A stretch of 64,000 bases of DNA from UBA12170 sp964293475. GTDB lineage: Bacteria; Bacteroidota; Bacteroidia; Bacteroidales; UBA12170. A program made the translations under genes and the position numbers. Below the pieces are notes generated by a model that saw nothing but the letters and a program-made list of their open reading frames with translations, made no database searches and was not told where the DNA came from. The stretch is taken from NCBI GenBank assembly GCA_964293475.1, contig CAXYYJ010000030.1:3792-67791 (forward strand), written 5' to 3'. Shown here in pieces: positions 34,757 to 43,975 of this stretch (positions are counted from its first letter, which is position 1; each line of letters begins with the position of its first letter).

Positions 34757-37354
34757 CTAAAGCTTCATTTTAGGATATAGCTTATTCCACCAATCCGGCT
34801 CGTTTTTCAATTGCTTGTCGAACCATGCCAGAATCGTTTTTTGCCATAAAATCCGCTTGTCGTAATCCACAATATGATGATCCTGATTGTCAATCTCTAT
34901 GAGCTCAACTTCCTTATTTAATAGCTTTAGCGCAGTAAAAAACTGGCGACTTTCGCCCGGAGGTACATTGTTGTCTTTGTTTCCGTGCAACAGTAATATT
35001 GGGGTTTTTACTTTGTCGGCATGAAAAAGCGGACTTTGCTCCACATAAAGCTCTTTATTGTTCCAGGGATAACTGTTGGCCGATGCAACCTGACTGTATA
35101 AATAACCCCAGTAACCTTCTCCCCAATAGCTACTTATGGAACTAATGCCTGCATGTGAAATGGCAGCGCTGAAGAAATCGGTTTGTGTGGTCAGGTACAT
35201 GGTCATGAAACCGCCGTAACTGGCACCAATGCAGCCAACTTTTGTTGAATCGATATAGCTGAAATTCCTGCAAAGCTTTTTGCTTCCATCAATAATTTCT
35301 TGGGCTACTGTTTTTCCCCAATTATTCACGTGCATTGCAGAAAAATCCTGGCCATAACCAGTGGCACCGCTTGGCTGAAGTACATATACCAAATAGCCAT
35401 TGGCAGCAAACAGATTTTTTGGATATCTTCCTCTAAAATCGCGCTCGGTTGGACTTGTGCCACCATAATAATAAACAATCAGAGGATATTTTTTATTTTC
35501 ATCGAAATTGGGCGGATAGTATAATCTCCCTTCAATGGTAACCCCTTCCCTATTTTCAAAATTCCAGTCTTCGGTTTTCCCAAACACCACATCTTTAAAA
35601 AAGTATTCTTCGGGATATTCAATCAATCTGGTTTCTTTAACATCTAAATCGCTTAAATACAGCTTTTTAGGTTCTGAAGCAGAACTTCCATAGAAAAGCA
35701 AAGCGGGTTTGGTCTTAGAAAAGTCCATGGAGCTGATTACATCGGGTGCTAACGACAAAATCTCAAATGTTTTCTGTGCAATGGAATATTTATAAATGCG
35801 TTTATAGGTTCTGTCGGAAACAAGAAAATAATTTTGGTCGTTATTGTATTCGCTCCAAGTGGCCTGTTCTATTGATGGATTAAAGTCTCTGGATAGTGAA
35901 ACAACAGTCTTGTTTACAATATTATAGAGATAGGCTTGTTGGTCATAATCGTTGGGAATCCTGCCGCCGGTAACTGCTACACCCTCCTGTCCGAAGAAAG
36001 TAGGTCCGGCAATAACAAGAAGTTGTTCCCCGTTTGGTGAATACTGAACATTGGCACTCCCCTTTTTATTCCAGATGGTATCTATATGTTGTTTTAGGTT
36101 GTCGTATTGAAATAAAATATGTCGGCTAAAAGGGGGCTCATTTTCTTCATAAATGTTTTGAGAAAACAAGATATATCGTCCATTTTTACTGATATCTTCC
36201 AGGTTATTAGATTGATAGCCATAAGTTAAAGGGGTTTTAACTCCGCTAAGAACATCGATTTTGCTCAAATTACTTCTGCTTCTATACCAGGGCCAATGGT
36301 CGGCCATATTCTGCACTTGCTTTAATCCGGTTTTTTCATCTTTGGGTGATTCTGGTTCCGATACCACAATATACTCCTGATTTGGAGCCCAGATGAAGTA
36401 GCTTGATGAAGAGAGTTGGGTATAAATTGGATATTTTTTTCCTTCGGTTAAATCATATTCCCAAATCCAATTTTTATCCCCAACATTGGTTATATAACTG
36501 AGCTTATTTCCATTGGGCGACCATTGCAAGTTGCTAACTTCGTTATTATAAAATATCTGAACACTTTTATTGTCCATCACTCTTCTAACATCGGTTAATT
36601 GCAGAATATCATTTTTAGATGTTTGCATCTTGTACTCAACGAAATAATAATCGCCGGGGGCAGAAATTTGAGCATCCTGAATGTCAACCCCATTCATTAA
36701 GTGATTGATATCCATATATAGATGCGGATCGGTACCTGGAATAACTGTGATTTTATTAGATGTATTATTTATTGACCATGAGCCATTGAGTGTCCAGGAT
36801 TTGGCTTTCTTCGAATCGAAGAGTGATTTTATCAGAATGATATGATTATTGGTTTCCAATTCGGTGGTGAAAGTTAACTCGCCCTTCTCCCCATCCTTGT
36901 CGAAACTATATTTGCCTTTTTGAAAAACTCCATCCACATAAACTTCAATCATTTGTGAAGTTTTAAACACAAACTCAATTTCAGCAAATCCACTATTTTC
37001 CATATAGAATGCCACATATGCTAAATTCATTTGGCCTTTTGAATCCTTGATGCTTATTTCGCCGGAGTTGTTTGCTTTGGTTTCTTTCCAATCAAGTTTT
37101 TCGAAACTACCCCACTCCAATTGGTCGTTGGCTTTTGGTCTAAGGTCGTAATTGTCGAGATATTGATATTTCAGCAAATCGGCATCATCAAACACCTTGG
37201 AATTCACACTTGGAATATCGCCAAAAATGGGCTTTTTAACTTCTATAGAGCTGGTAACGAGAAAGTTATTAATGGAATTTTTTTGATTATCCTGACTTTG
37301 AACCGAAGTAAACAGAAAAGCAAGAAAAAGCGTAAAAAGGAATTTCATATTCAA
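34757..37354 (-). CDS. Secreted S9-family peptidase (DPP IV / prolyl oligopeptidase type)
   Basis: An 865-residue serine peptidase with a signal peptide (KFLFTLFLAFLFTSVQS). After an Ig- or jelly-roll-like N-terminus it has beta-propeller repeats (about 230-590: LQWSPNGNKLSYITN, FIWAPNQEYIVVSEPE, VQYSPNGEQLLVI) and an alpha/beta-hydrolase domain. The catalytic triad is Ser near 712 (GASYGGF), Asp near 791 (GNKDNN) and His near 827 (DHHIVD). It cleaves peptides in the periplasm or outside, probably after Pro or another small residue. ATG codons at 37354 and 37348 are both plausible starts. The next gene on its strand (trmH) begins 1 bp after its stop. Confidence 0.88.
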   Translation of the reverse strand: MNMKFLFTLFLAFLFTSVQSQDNQKNSINNFLVTSSIEVKKPIFGDIPSVNSKVFDDADLLKYQYLDNYDLRPKANDQLEWGSFEKLDWKETKANNSGEISIKDSKGQMNLAYVAFYMENSGFAEIEFVFKTSQMIEVYVDGVFQKGKYSFDKDGEKGELTFTTELETNNHIILIKSLFDSKKAKSWTLNGSWSINNTSNKITVIPGTDPHLYMDINHLMNGVDIQDAQISAPGDYYFVEYKMQTSKNDILQLTDVRRVMDNKSVQIFYNNEVSNLQWSPNGNKLSYITNVGDKNWIWEYDLTEGKKYPIYTQLSSSSYFIWAPNQEYIVVSEPESPKDEKTGLKQVQNMADHWPWYRSRSNLSKIDVLSGVKTPLTYGYQSNNLEDISKNGRYILFSQNIYEENEPPFSRHILFQYDNLKQHIDTIWNKKGSANVQYSPNGEQLLVIAGPTFFGQEGVAVTGGRIPNDYDQQAYLYNIVNKTVVSLSRDFNPSIEQATWSEYNNDQNYFLVSDRTYKRIYKYSIAQKTFEILSLAPDVISSMDFSKTKPALLFYGSSASEPKKLYLSDLDVKETRLIEYPEEYFFKDVVFGKTEDWNFENREGVTIEGRLYYPPNFDENKKYPLIVYYYGGTSPTERDFRGRYPKNLFAANGYLVYVLQPSGATGYGQDFSAMHVNNWGKTVAQEIIDGSKKLCRNFSYIDSTKVGCIGASYGGFMTMYLTTQTDFFSAAISHAGISSISSYWGEGYWGYLYSQVASANSYPWNNKELYVEQSPLFHADKVKTPILLLHGNKDNNVPPGESRQFFTALKLLNKEVELIEIDNQDHHIVDYDKRILWQKTILAWFDKQLKNEPDWWNKLYPKMKL

Positions 37355-37417
37355 GTTTTTTTTTCAAAAATAGCTATAATACTTTATTGACAAAATCCAA
37401 TTTTAATGGATCGTTGT

Positions 37418-37457
37418 AAAAAAAAAGAGCCAGGGTTTTGGTTATTTCCTGGCTCTT
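37418..37457 (-). terminator. Terminator of the DHH-FKBP operon
   Basis: On the minus strand AAGAGCCAGG / CCTGGCTCTT (37457-37425) is a perfect 10-bp stem with a T run (37426-37418), 24 bp after the last FKBP gene. Confidence 0.9.
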
Positions 37458-37480
37458 AAAAATATAATTATTACTCTTTA

Positions 37481-38836
37481 TTATTTTGTTGCTTTGGTAA
37501 CTTCAACCAGCTCCACATCAAATTTTAAAGGTGCAAATGCATGAATTACACCACCTCTGGCGCGTTCGCCATAAGCCAAACTTGAAGGAACAATTAATGT
37601 AGCCTTGCCGCCTTTTTTCATCATAGCTATTCCTTCGTCCCAACCTTTTACTACTTCACTTCTGCCGAGTGTAAATTCATAAGGCTCACCTCTATCATAA
37701 GATGCGTCAAATTTGGTACCATCTAAAAGTGTTCCGGAATAATGTACTTTAACTTTATCGCCAGCAACTGCCTGTTCGCCAGTGCCTGCTGCTGTTTCGA
37801 TATAATAAAGTCCACTTGGGGTGGGTTGAACAGTAATGTTGTTTTTAGAAATATAGTTGGCAATAGTAGCTCTTTCCTGATTCTTAAGCTTATCATTCTG
37901 AGCTTGTTCCTGAGCTTTTTTAGCAGCAACTTCTTTTTCGTATTGCTCTTTCGATTTTACGCTGTTTAACTTAACGGTATAAATCATGGTAGTGTAAGGC
38001 AAAATCATACCTTGACGTCCCTGAGCCTTGAAAGCCAATTTACTGGGAACGATAAGTGTAACTTCGTCGCCTGGAGTTAAAGTCTTTAATCCTTCGGTGA
38101 AACCTTCGGTATCAAAGGGTTTTCCTTTTTCATGATCGATAGGTCTTCCTGCTTCAACGGAGCTGTAGAGTTGTGGTCCGTCGATGGTAGCTACGGTAAA
38201 GTCGAAATTGAGCATATCGCCATCTTTTGGTGATTTGCCATTTCCGGTTTTGGTTTTAATAATATACAAACCACTTTCTGTAGGAACTGCACCTGGATAG
38301 TTGTTGTTAATAAACAATGTCAGGTTAGAGAGTTCCTTGTCTCTCATAACATCTAATTCGGCTTGTCTTCTGGCATTTAATTGTTCCATTGTTACAATGT
38401 CCACAATTTTAACCCAGAAATACAAATCGTTGTCCGCCTTGAATATTTCGGGGACTTCGGGAGAATGTGCAGTTTTAATGAAGAAGGAATCAGCTTTGAT
38501 GATAAAAACAGCACTATCGCCTTTGGAGAACATGCCTAAAGCCTCATTAATATCACCTTTGTAGGTGGGCTTTGAAAAAGGTAGCTCAAAAGCTTGTGAG
38601 TTTGATTTTGCATCGAAAAGAAGAGAGTCTTTTGAGCCATAGCTCATGGTAAGTTGGAAAATCATTCCACTGTCAGCTTTCACATTTTTGGTGCTGTCAA
38701 CGCTGCTAATGATTTTGTAATAGATTCCATTGTCGTTTTTTCTGAAACCTGGGTGGGTTGTATCGCATGATACGGCCAAAAAAGCACCCACACTGAGGAG
38801 AAGAAATGATTTGATTAATCTGAATTTCATTGACAT
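37481..38836 (-). CDS. FKBP-type peptidyl-prolyl isomerase lipoprotein, multi-domain
   Basis: A 451-residue protein with a lipoprotein signal (lipobox AVSC). The C-terminal ~110 residues are a canonical FKBP domain (FDASYDRGEPYEFTLG, VVKGWDEGIAMMKKGG, LAYGERARGGVI). A second, more divergent FKBP-like unit lies at about 170-300 (GDEVTLIVPSKLAFKAQG), and the N-terminal unit (25-150) aligns with the N-terminus of its neighbour. It probably isomerises Xaa-Pro bonds in exported proteins and is anchored in the outer or inner membrane. It is the last gene of a four-gene leftward operon, with a 5-bp gap to the previous gene. The start is ATG at 38836 or 38830. Confidence 0.88.
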   Translation of the reverse strand: MSMKFRLIKSFLLLSVGAFLAVSCDTTHPGFRKNDNGIYYKIISSVDSTKNVKADSGMIFQLTMSYGSKDSLLFDAKSNSQAFELPFSKPTYKGDINEALGMFSKGDSAVFIIKADSFFIKTAHSPEVPEIFKADNDLYFWVKIVDIVTMEQLNARRQAELDVMRDKELSNLTLFINNNYPGAVPTESGLYIIKTKTGNGKSPKDGDMLNFDFTVATIDGPQLYSSVEAGRPIDHEKGKPFDTEGFTEGLKTLTPGDEVTLIVPSKLAFKAQGRQGMILPYTTMIYTVKLNSVKSKEQYEKEVAAKKAQEQAQNDKLKNQERATIANYISKNNITVQPTPSGLYYIETAAGTGEQAVAGDKVKVHYSGTLLDGTKFDASYDRGEPYEFTLGRSEVVKGWDEGIAMMKKGGKATLIVPSSLAYGERARGGVIHAFAPLKFDVELVEVTKATK

Positions 38837-38841
38837 AGTTA

Positions 38842-39702
38842 TTATTTTACATTAATTAATTTAATTTCGAACATGACAGGTGTGAATGGAGGAATATCTC
38901 CCCTGCCTTCGCCATAACCTAGATTCGATGCGAAAATAAGCAAAGCTTCATCGCCAATATTCATCATGGCTATTCCTTCGTCCCAACCTGCAATTACTTC
39001 ACCTTGACCTAAAACAAATTCCACTGGGCGATTTCTGTCAATAGATGAGTCGAATTTCTCACCGTTAAGGAACCTGCCAGTGAAATGAACAACAACTTTT
39101 TGGCCTTTCGTAACAGGTTTTCCGCTACCTTTTTTAGTTCTCAGAAAATACATCCCACTTTCAGTAGGTTCTATTGTTAATCCTTGTTCAACAAGATATT
39201 GGTTGATTATGGTTGTTTCATTATTACGGGCATCTTCTATGAGTCTTTGTTCTTCCAATTGAAGTTCTTCGAGAGTTTGAATATTATGCAGTTTTACATG
39301 AAAAATAACTTTACTTTTTTCATCGACAAACGAGGGCAGTTGAATTACTTTAGCATTTCGAAGCAGAAAACTATCGGCCCGAATAACAAAAGTAGCGCTA
39401 TCGCCAATACCCATTAATGCAAGTGCTTCGTTGATATCGCCAGGGAAAACAGGCTTTTCTAACTGCATGGGAAAAGTTTGCCCTTTCGCATCGAATAGTA
39501 AGGAATCTTCATTGGTTAAATAAGTCATTTCGACAGTTAAATAATCGCCGGGATTTGCTTTTGGCATTTTATTGTCGTGATGTATTTTATAGATTAATCC
39601 GGTTTCTGACTCAGTAAAACCAGGATATTCTCTGTTTCCACAGGATGCTAATAAAAAAAATGTTCCTATCAACAGGCTGAATGATACTATTTTCATTGTC
39701 AT
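38842..39702 (-). CDS. FKBP-type peptidyl-prolyl isomerase lipoprotein
   Basis: A 286-residue protein with a lipoprotein signal (lipobox LASC). The N-terminal domain (about 25-150) is shared with the multi-domain neighbour (SLLFDAKGQTFPMQLEKP compares with SLLFDAKSNSQAFELPF). The C-terminal FKBP domain carries FDSSIDRNRPVEFVLGQGEV and GYGEGRGDIPPFTP. It abuts the next gene (start 39702, previous stop 39703). The paired architecture and sequence similarity indicate local duplication of this gene and the 451-residue one. Confidence 0.88.
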   Translation of the reverse strand: MTMKIVSFSLLIGTFFLLASCGNREYPGFTESETGLIYKIHHDNKMPKANPGDYLTVEMTYLTNEDSLLFDAKGQTFPMQLEKPVFPGDINEALALMGIGDSATFVIRADSFLLRNAKVIQLPSFVDEKSKVIFHVKLHNIQTLEELQLEEQRLIEDARNNETTIINQYLVEQGLTIEPTESGMYFLRTKKGSGKPVTKGQKVVVHFTGRFLNGEKFDSSIDRNRPVEFVLGQGEVIAGWDEGIAMMNIGDEALLIFASNLGYGEGRGDIPPFTPVMFEIKLINVK

Positions 39703-40239
39703 TTATTTTAATTTAATCAGTTCTAAATCATAAACAATTGTTGCTTTTTCAGGGATCTTATTTAAATCACCAATAAGGCCAAATGCAAGGTGCGAAGGTA
39801 TAATAAATCGGGCTTTATCTCCTTCGTTCATCAACAATATCCCTTCTTCCAAACCACTTTCAACTCCTCCTTTTCCAATGAGAAACTCGCGGTTTTGTCC
39901 GGTTTCTGAGCTATAAACCAGCTCCCCTGTTAGCAAGCGTACCTTAAAGGCAATTTCGGCTATAAGATCTTTTTTAGCTTTTTTGCCTGATCCTTTTTCG
40001 TAAATTTCATAATAAAGCCCTGAGCCAGTCTCCTGCATTTTATAACCATATCGGGTAATAAAATCCTGAATATTCTGTTTTTCGGCTTTGGCTAGAAATT
40101 GATTGCTTTTAACAAGCTCATCCTTTATTTTTCCACTATTTGTAGTCGCAATGGTTTTATCGTTTTCATGGGTTGTGTCGCACGAAAACAGCATAAAAGC
40201 AACGATAGAAATAATATGGAATAATAATTTCATTATCAA
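39703..40239 (-). CDS. GldI-like FKBP lipoprotein
   Basis: A 178-residue lipoprotein (lipobox LFSC, followed by DTTHEND) with one FKBP domain of divergent type (EKGSGKKAKKDLIAEIAF, GLEEGILLMNEGDKARFIIP, LAFGLIGDLNKIP). Size and synteny (next to the DHH phosphoesterase and ndk) match GldI of gliding Bacteroidota, which is needed for the gliding/type IX secretion machinery in Flavobacterium. No other gld genes are in the window, so gliding itself is not shown. It overlaps the DHH gene by 4 bp (ATGA). Confidence 0.8.
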   Translation of the reverse strand: MIMKLLFHIISIVAFMLFSCDTTHENDKTIATTNSGKIKDELVKSNQFLAKAEKQNIQDFITRYGYKMQETGSGLYYEIYEKGSGKKAKKDLIAEIAFKVRLLTGELVYSSETGQNREFLIGKGGVESGLEEGILLMNEGDKARFIIPSHLAFGLIGDLNKIPEKATIVYDLELIKLK

Positions 40240-41264
40240 TATTTTGCGTTGTTGAAATCTGAAATATATTGACTCATCACCTGGCGCAGTTTATCGATGG
40301 TTTCTGGCATCGAAAGGTTTGAATTTCCGCCAGCTGCATTTAAATGTCCACCGCCTTCAAACTCATTATTAGCAATAATATTCACCGGAAATTTTCCTTT
40401 TGACCGGAAAGAAAGGCGAATAAAGTCTTTTCGTTGGGTGAGCATAATGGCCACATTGACTCCTTCAATAGATAATGCATAGTTAACAAGTCCTTCGGTA
40501 TCGCCGGGTTTGTGGTCGAATTTTTCAAGCTCATCTTTTTCAAGGCTTATATAGGCCCAGCTTTCGTTGTTAACTACCACAAGCTTTTCGGAGAGTGCGT
40601 AGCCAAGCAGTTTGAGCTTATTGAGTGTGTTGGTGCTGTATACTTTTTCATGAATCCATTTGTCATCAATGCCGCTTTTAACCAAATCAGCCCCCATTAA
40701 ATAGGGTTTTTCATCGGCCATGCTGTAGCTGAAGGAGCCTGTATCAGTCATTAAACCAACATAGAGGCAAGTTGCCACATCTTTGGCAAGAAACTCATTA
40801 GAATTCATTGTTTTGAGCAGCTGAAATACAAGTTGTGCTGTGGAAGAAGCTGATGTATCGCTGATATATGCTTTAAATCCGGCTTCGGGATTGGGGTGAT
40901 GGTCAATGAGTAACTGAATACTTTTGCTTGTATTCTCAAACAACCGCTTGACCAAATCGCCAGTGCGATGAATGGCGTTATAATCCACATGAATAATTAA
41001 ATCAGCACTTTCGATTAACTGTTTAACTTGCTCAGGATGCGATTCATGAACAACAATCTCACTGATGCCTGGCAACCAGCTCACAGATGCAGGAATTTCG
41101 TCGGGGCAAATGACTTTGCTGTTAAAACCTTGCGATTGTATATAATGAAACAATCCCAAAGCCGAGCCAATGGTATCGCCATCGGGATTGGTATGTGTGC
41201 TGATCACAATATTCTTAGCTTCGGAAATGAAGGATTCCACATCCTTATAGGTGCTGATATTCAA
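40236..41264 (-). CDS. DHH-family phosphoesterase (NrnA-like oligoribonuclease)
   Basis: A 342-residue two-domain enzyme. The DHH domain has metal ligands in THTNPDGDTIGSALG (near 20-35), HVDYN (near 95) and the signature LLIDHHPNP (near 120). The C-terminal DHHA1 domain has the glycine motif GGGHLNAAGG (near 310). NrnA-type enzymes degrade 2-5 nt RNA and dephosphorylate pAp. It is the first gene of the leftward operon DHH-FKBP-FKBP-FKBP and divergent from ndk, with a -7 box on its strand at 41301-41294. Confidence 0.9.
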   Translation of the reverse strand: MNISTYKDVESFISEAKNIVISTHTNPDGDTIGSALGLFHYIQSQGFNSKVICPDEIPASVSWLPGISEIVVHESHPEQVKQLIESADLIIHVDYNAIHRTGDLVKRLFENTSKSIQLLIDHHPNPEAGFKAYISDTSASSTAQLVFQLLKTMNSNEFLAKDVATCLYVGLMTDTGSFSYSMADEKPYLMGADLVKSGIDDKWIHEKVYSTNTLNKLKLLGYALSEKLVVVNNESWAYISLEKDELEKFDHKPGDTEGLVNYALSIEGVNVAIMLTQRKDFIRLSFRSKGKFPVNIIANNEFEGGGHLNAAGGNSNLSMPETIDKLRQVMSQYISDFNNAKY

Positions 41265-41293
41265 TATTTTATGAAATTTATCGATTGCTAAGG

Positions 41294-41301
41294 CAAAATT
41301 A
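41294..41301 (-). promoter_or_regulatory. -7 box of the DHH-FKBP operon
   Basis: TAATTTTG on the minus strand, 29 bp before the DHH start. Confidence 0.5.
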
Positions 41302-41344
41302 ATCTTTTTTAGGATAATAAATTCCGGTGCTATTCTATATGTCT

Positions 41345-41352
41345 TACTTTTG
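41345..41352 (+). promoter_or_regulatory. ndk promoter -7 box
   Basis: TACTTTTG, 26 bp before the ndk start. Confidence 0.5.
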
Positions 41353-41378
41353 CGGTTGAATTAACAATAATTAAGAAT

Positions 41379-41798
41379 ATGATTGGTAACAAGACTTTAA
41401 CGATGATTAAGCCCACCGCATACAAGAACAAATGCACAGGAGCTATCATTCAAAAAATTTATGACGGAGGATTTCATATTGCGGCAATGAAAATCACAAA
41501 ACTCTCTAAGGAAGATGCCCAAAAATTCTATGAAGTACATGCCGGACGTCCGTTTTACAACGATTTGGTTGAATCGATGACCGCGGGTCCAATTATTGCT
41601 GCAATTTTGGAAAAAGACAACGCTGTGGAAGACTATAGAAAACTTATAGGCGCCACCAACCCTGCCGAAGCTGCCGAAGGTACTATCAGAAAAATGTGTG
41701 GAACAAGTATTGGTGAAAACGCAGTTCATGGCTCAGATAGCGATGAAAATGCTGAAATTGAATCAAATTTCTTCTTTCCAGGCAGAGAACGCTTCTAA
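41379..41798 (+). CDS. ndk: Nucleoside diphosphate kinase
   Basis: A 139-residue enzyme that moves the gamma-phosphate of ATP to NDPs through a phospho-histidine. The active-site motif is NAVHGSDSDENA (His near 115), with RPFYNDLVESMTAGPIIA in the nucleotide site and the N-terminal LTMIKPTAY. Standard length. The ATG at 41379 follows an A/T-rich leader. It is divergent from the DHH operon and convergent with the HTH gene; a hairpin at 41821-41845 serves both. Confidence 0.97.
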   Translation: MIGNKTLTMIKPTAYKNKCTGAIIQKIYDGGFHIAAMKITKLSKEDAQKFYEVHAGRPFYNDLVESMTAGPIIAAILEKDNAVEDYRKLIGATNPAEAAEGTIRKMCGTSIGENAVHGSDSDENAEIESNFFFPGRERF

Positions 41799-41820
41799 TC
41801 AATGGCTTAAAATTTCTAAT

Positions 41821-41845
41821 AAAACGGGTTAATCCCGTTTTTTTT
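41821..41845 (+). terminator. Bidirectional terminator between ndk and the HTH gene
   Basis: AAAACGGG / CCCGTTTT around TTAAT, with extra T's. The hairpin overlaps the stop codon (41829-41831) of the convergent HTH gene. Confidence 0.8.
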
Positions 41846-42365
41846 GTGCCCTGAGAATTTTAAAAGTATCGTCAGCAAAAACCACAATAATTTTAACCCA
41901 CTCCTTTTCCTGAACAAAGGCATCAGCTACTTCAAATTCTTCTTTAACTGATTGCAGGTTAGAAGGGTGCAATTCAGCCGTTTTGGGTTCTTCTGCAATG
42001 GGTTTGCTTATAGTGGATGAATCTGTAGATTGAGCCAATTTTTTTTCATCTATCGGCTGGTCAATTGAGAACAAATCGGGCTGAATGTTTGGTTTAACAG
42101 GATTTCCAACCTCATTAACCACAGGTTTTGGTGGTTCAGTAGTTACTATTCTCCGATTCATCAACATTTCGCCTTCGCCTTTCAACAACCATTTTTCATT
42201 AACGTCGGGAAAAGTCTCCAGGATTTTTAGAATAAAATCAAGCGAAGGCTTGTTTCGTCCAGAGAGAATATGAGAAATTCCGGAACGCTGAACTCCCAGT
42301 GACGATGCAAACTGAATGGGCGAAACATTTTTGATTACCATTATTTTTTTTATACGATCTATCAT
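41829..42365 (-). CDS. XRE-like helix-turn-helix regulator
   Basis: A 178-residue protein. The N-terminal HTH (about 1-65) has IQFASSLGVQRSGISHILSG as helix-turn-helix, then KPSLDFILKILETFPDVNEKWLLKGEGEM, an arrangement common in Bacteroidota. A Pro-rich, probably disordered linker follows (75-140), with a short C-terminal segment (EKEWVKIIVVFADDTFKIL). No peptidase or ligand domain is seen. The start codon is 2 bp from the first of at least five copies of the palindrome TTACANNTGTAA spread over the 400 bp upstream, which makes autorepression the simplest reading. Confidence 0.85.
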   Translation of the reverse strand: MIDRIKKIMVIKNVSPIQFASSLGVQRSGISHILSGRNKPSLDFILKILETFPDVNEKWLLKGEGEMLMNRRIVTTEPPKPVVNEVGNPVKPNIQPDLFSIDQPIDEKKLAQSTDSSTISKPIAEEPKTAELHPSNLQSVKEEFEVADAFVQEKEWVKIIVVFADDTFKILRAQKKRD

Positions 42366-42367
42366 GG

Positions 42368-42770
42368 TTACAAATGTAAATTATTTGTTTACTATTCTTG
42401 CAAAACTTAAGTTCCAACGGGTTACAAATATAAACTTTTAATCAATTACAGGTGTAATCATATAAAATATTTTTGCAAACAGAATAATAGCTTTCAATAA
42501 TGCTTATAAATACCATATAATCAATTAAATATAATAATATTTATGTACTTAAAGTACTTGTTGAATGCCACTAATGCATATTTTAATTAGTTATTATATA
42601 ACCTACGTATCTCATTCATTTTTAATAAATTAAATGGCATTTAATGTAGATTATTTTAATTATCGCTTTTTTACAAATGTAATTAAATTGTCTGCATTTG
42701 TTATTGATTTCGCTTGTATTTACATATGTAATCACTAATTTTACGTAGATTTTATTGATTACATATGTAA
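42368..42770. promoter_or_regulatory. Operator array of 12-bp palindromes upstream of the HTH gene
   Basis: Five perfect copies of TTACANNTGTAA lie at 42368-42379, 42446-42457, 42671-42682, 42720-42731 and 42759-42770; a sixth at 42422-42433 has one mismatch (TTACAAATATAA). The 458-bp region contains no gene and is very A/T-rich. The first site touches the HTH start codon. Sites are spaced about 54, 24, 225, 49 and 39 bp start to start. This is the pattern of cooperative binding by a dimeric regulator, most likely the adjacent HTH protein. Confidence 0.7.
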
Positions 42771-42823
42771 AAAAAGCTGGTAAAAATGAATTTACCAGCT
42801 CTCACTAAAGAAATATTTTATGT

Positions 42824-43768
42824 TTAATTCAGGACGATTCTTGTTCCAGAATTTGGTTTTCCCAATTCTTCGGCTTGAGTTATTATGCATCTCTTGCCCC
42901 CATTTTCCACAAATTCTATGGCAGCTCTAATTTTAGGCGCCATACTACCTTCAGTAAACTGACCATCGGCCAAATACTGTTTGGCTTCTTTCACAGTGAT
43001 TCTATCTAAGGCAATTTGTTCGGGGGTGTTGAAATTTATATAAACTTTAGAAATGTCGGTGAGTATATAGAACTCATCGGCTCTGATTTGAGCCGCGAGC
43101 ATACTGCTTGCCAAATCTTTGTCGATAACGGCATCGATACCTTCGAGTTTTTGTCTGTTTTTATAATAGACAGGAATTCCTCCCCCGCCCACAGCAACCA
43201 CAATCTGGCCGTCGCGGGCAAGTTTTTCAATGGATTTTCTGTTATTAATTCTCACAGGTCTTGGCGAAGCAACCACTTTGCGCCAGCCTCTTCCGCGTGG
43301 ATCTTCTTTAAAGACAGAACCATTTTCAAGTGCAATTTTATTGGCTTCTTCTAAGGTGTAGTATGGACCAATGGGTTTTGTGGGGTTTTTGAAGGCAGGA
43401 TCGTCTTTGTCCACAAGAACCTGAGTAACAATGGTAATAATATCTCTCTCCAAATCTTCCTTGTAAAGCACATTTCTCATTTGTTGCTCAATCATATAGC
43501 CAATGGAACCCTGAGTTTCGGCTACGGCAATATCTATTGGCATTTTTGGCACTCCGAAAACTTTTTCTCCGCCTTCATGCTGAAGCAGCACATTGCCCAC
43601 CTGTGGACCATTTCCATGTCCGATGACAATGTCGTAACCACTTCTGATTAAGTCAACTAAATGCGAGCAGGTTTCGTAAACATTGGATTCCTGTTCACTT
43701 ATTGTTCCTTTTTGTCCGCTGCGAAGCAGGGCATTGCCCCCAAACGCAACAACAGCTAATTTGTTCAT
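42824..43768 (-). CDS. arcC: Carbamate kinase
   Basis: A 314-residue amino-acid-kinase-fold enzyme that makes ATP from carbamoyl phosphate. Signatures are VVAFGGNALL at the N-terminus, VIGHGNGPQVGN (near 48-60), VASPRPVRI (near 168), VAVGGGGIPV (near 190) and the C-terminal EGSMAPKIRAAIEFVENGG. Full length. No arginine deiminase (arcA) or ornithine transcarbamylase gene lies beside it, so the source of carbamoyl phosphate (arginine, allantoin, purines) cannot be read here. It is divergent from the DASS transporter. Confidence 0.93.
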   Translation of the reverse strand: MNKLAVVAFGGNALLRSGQKGTISEQESNVYETCSHLVDLIRSGYDIVIGHGNGPQVGNVLLQHEGGEKVFGVPKMPIDIAVAETQGSIGYMIEQQMRNVLYKEDLERDIITIVTQVLVDKDDPAFKNPTKPIGPYYTLEEANKIALENGSVFKEDPRGRGWRKVVASPRPVRINNRKSIEKLARDGQIVVAVGGGGIPVYYKNRQKLEGIDAVIDKDLASSMLAAQIRADEFYILTDISKVYINFNTPEQIALDRITVKEAKQYLADGQFTEGSMAPKIRAAIEFVENGGKRCIITQAEELGKPNSGTRIVLN

Positions 43769-43947
43769 AGGTTGTGAATTATATAATCTATAAATTCTTA
43801 TTAAAAAAGACGGCGAAGATAATCAAAAAGCCTTGTATTTAGGGAAGTCTATCATGTCTTAATAATAAATTAGACAAAATATAATTTAGCGGGAAAGTAG
43901 TTTCCAGATAATTTCCCTGTGGGCAAAATTTGGAACTAATAAATTAT

Positions 43948-43955
43948 TAGATTTG
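43948..43955 (+). promoter_or_regulatory. -7 box before the DASS transporter
   Basis: TAGATTTG, 20 bp before the start. A TTTG lies 15 bp further upstream, which is shorter than usual. Confidence 0.45.
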
Positions 43956-43975
43956 TGTAAACAAATAAAGAAACT

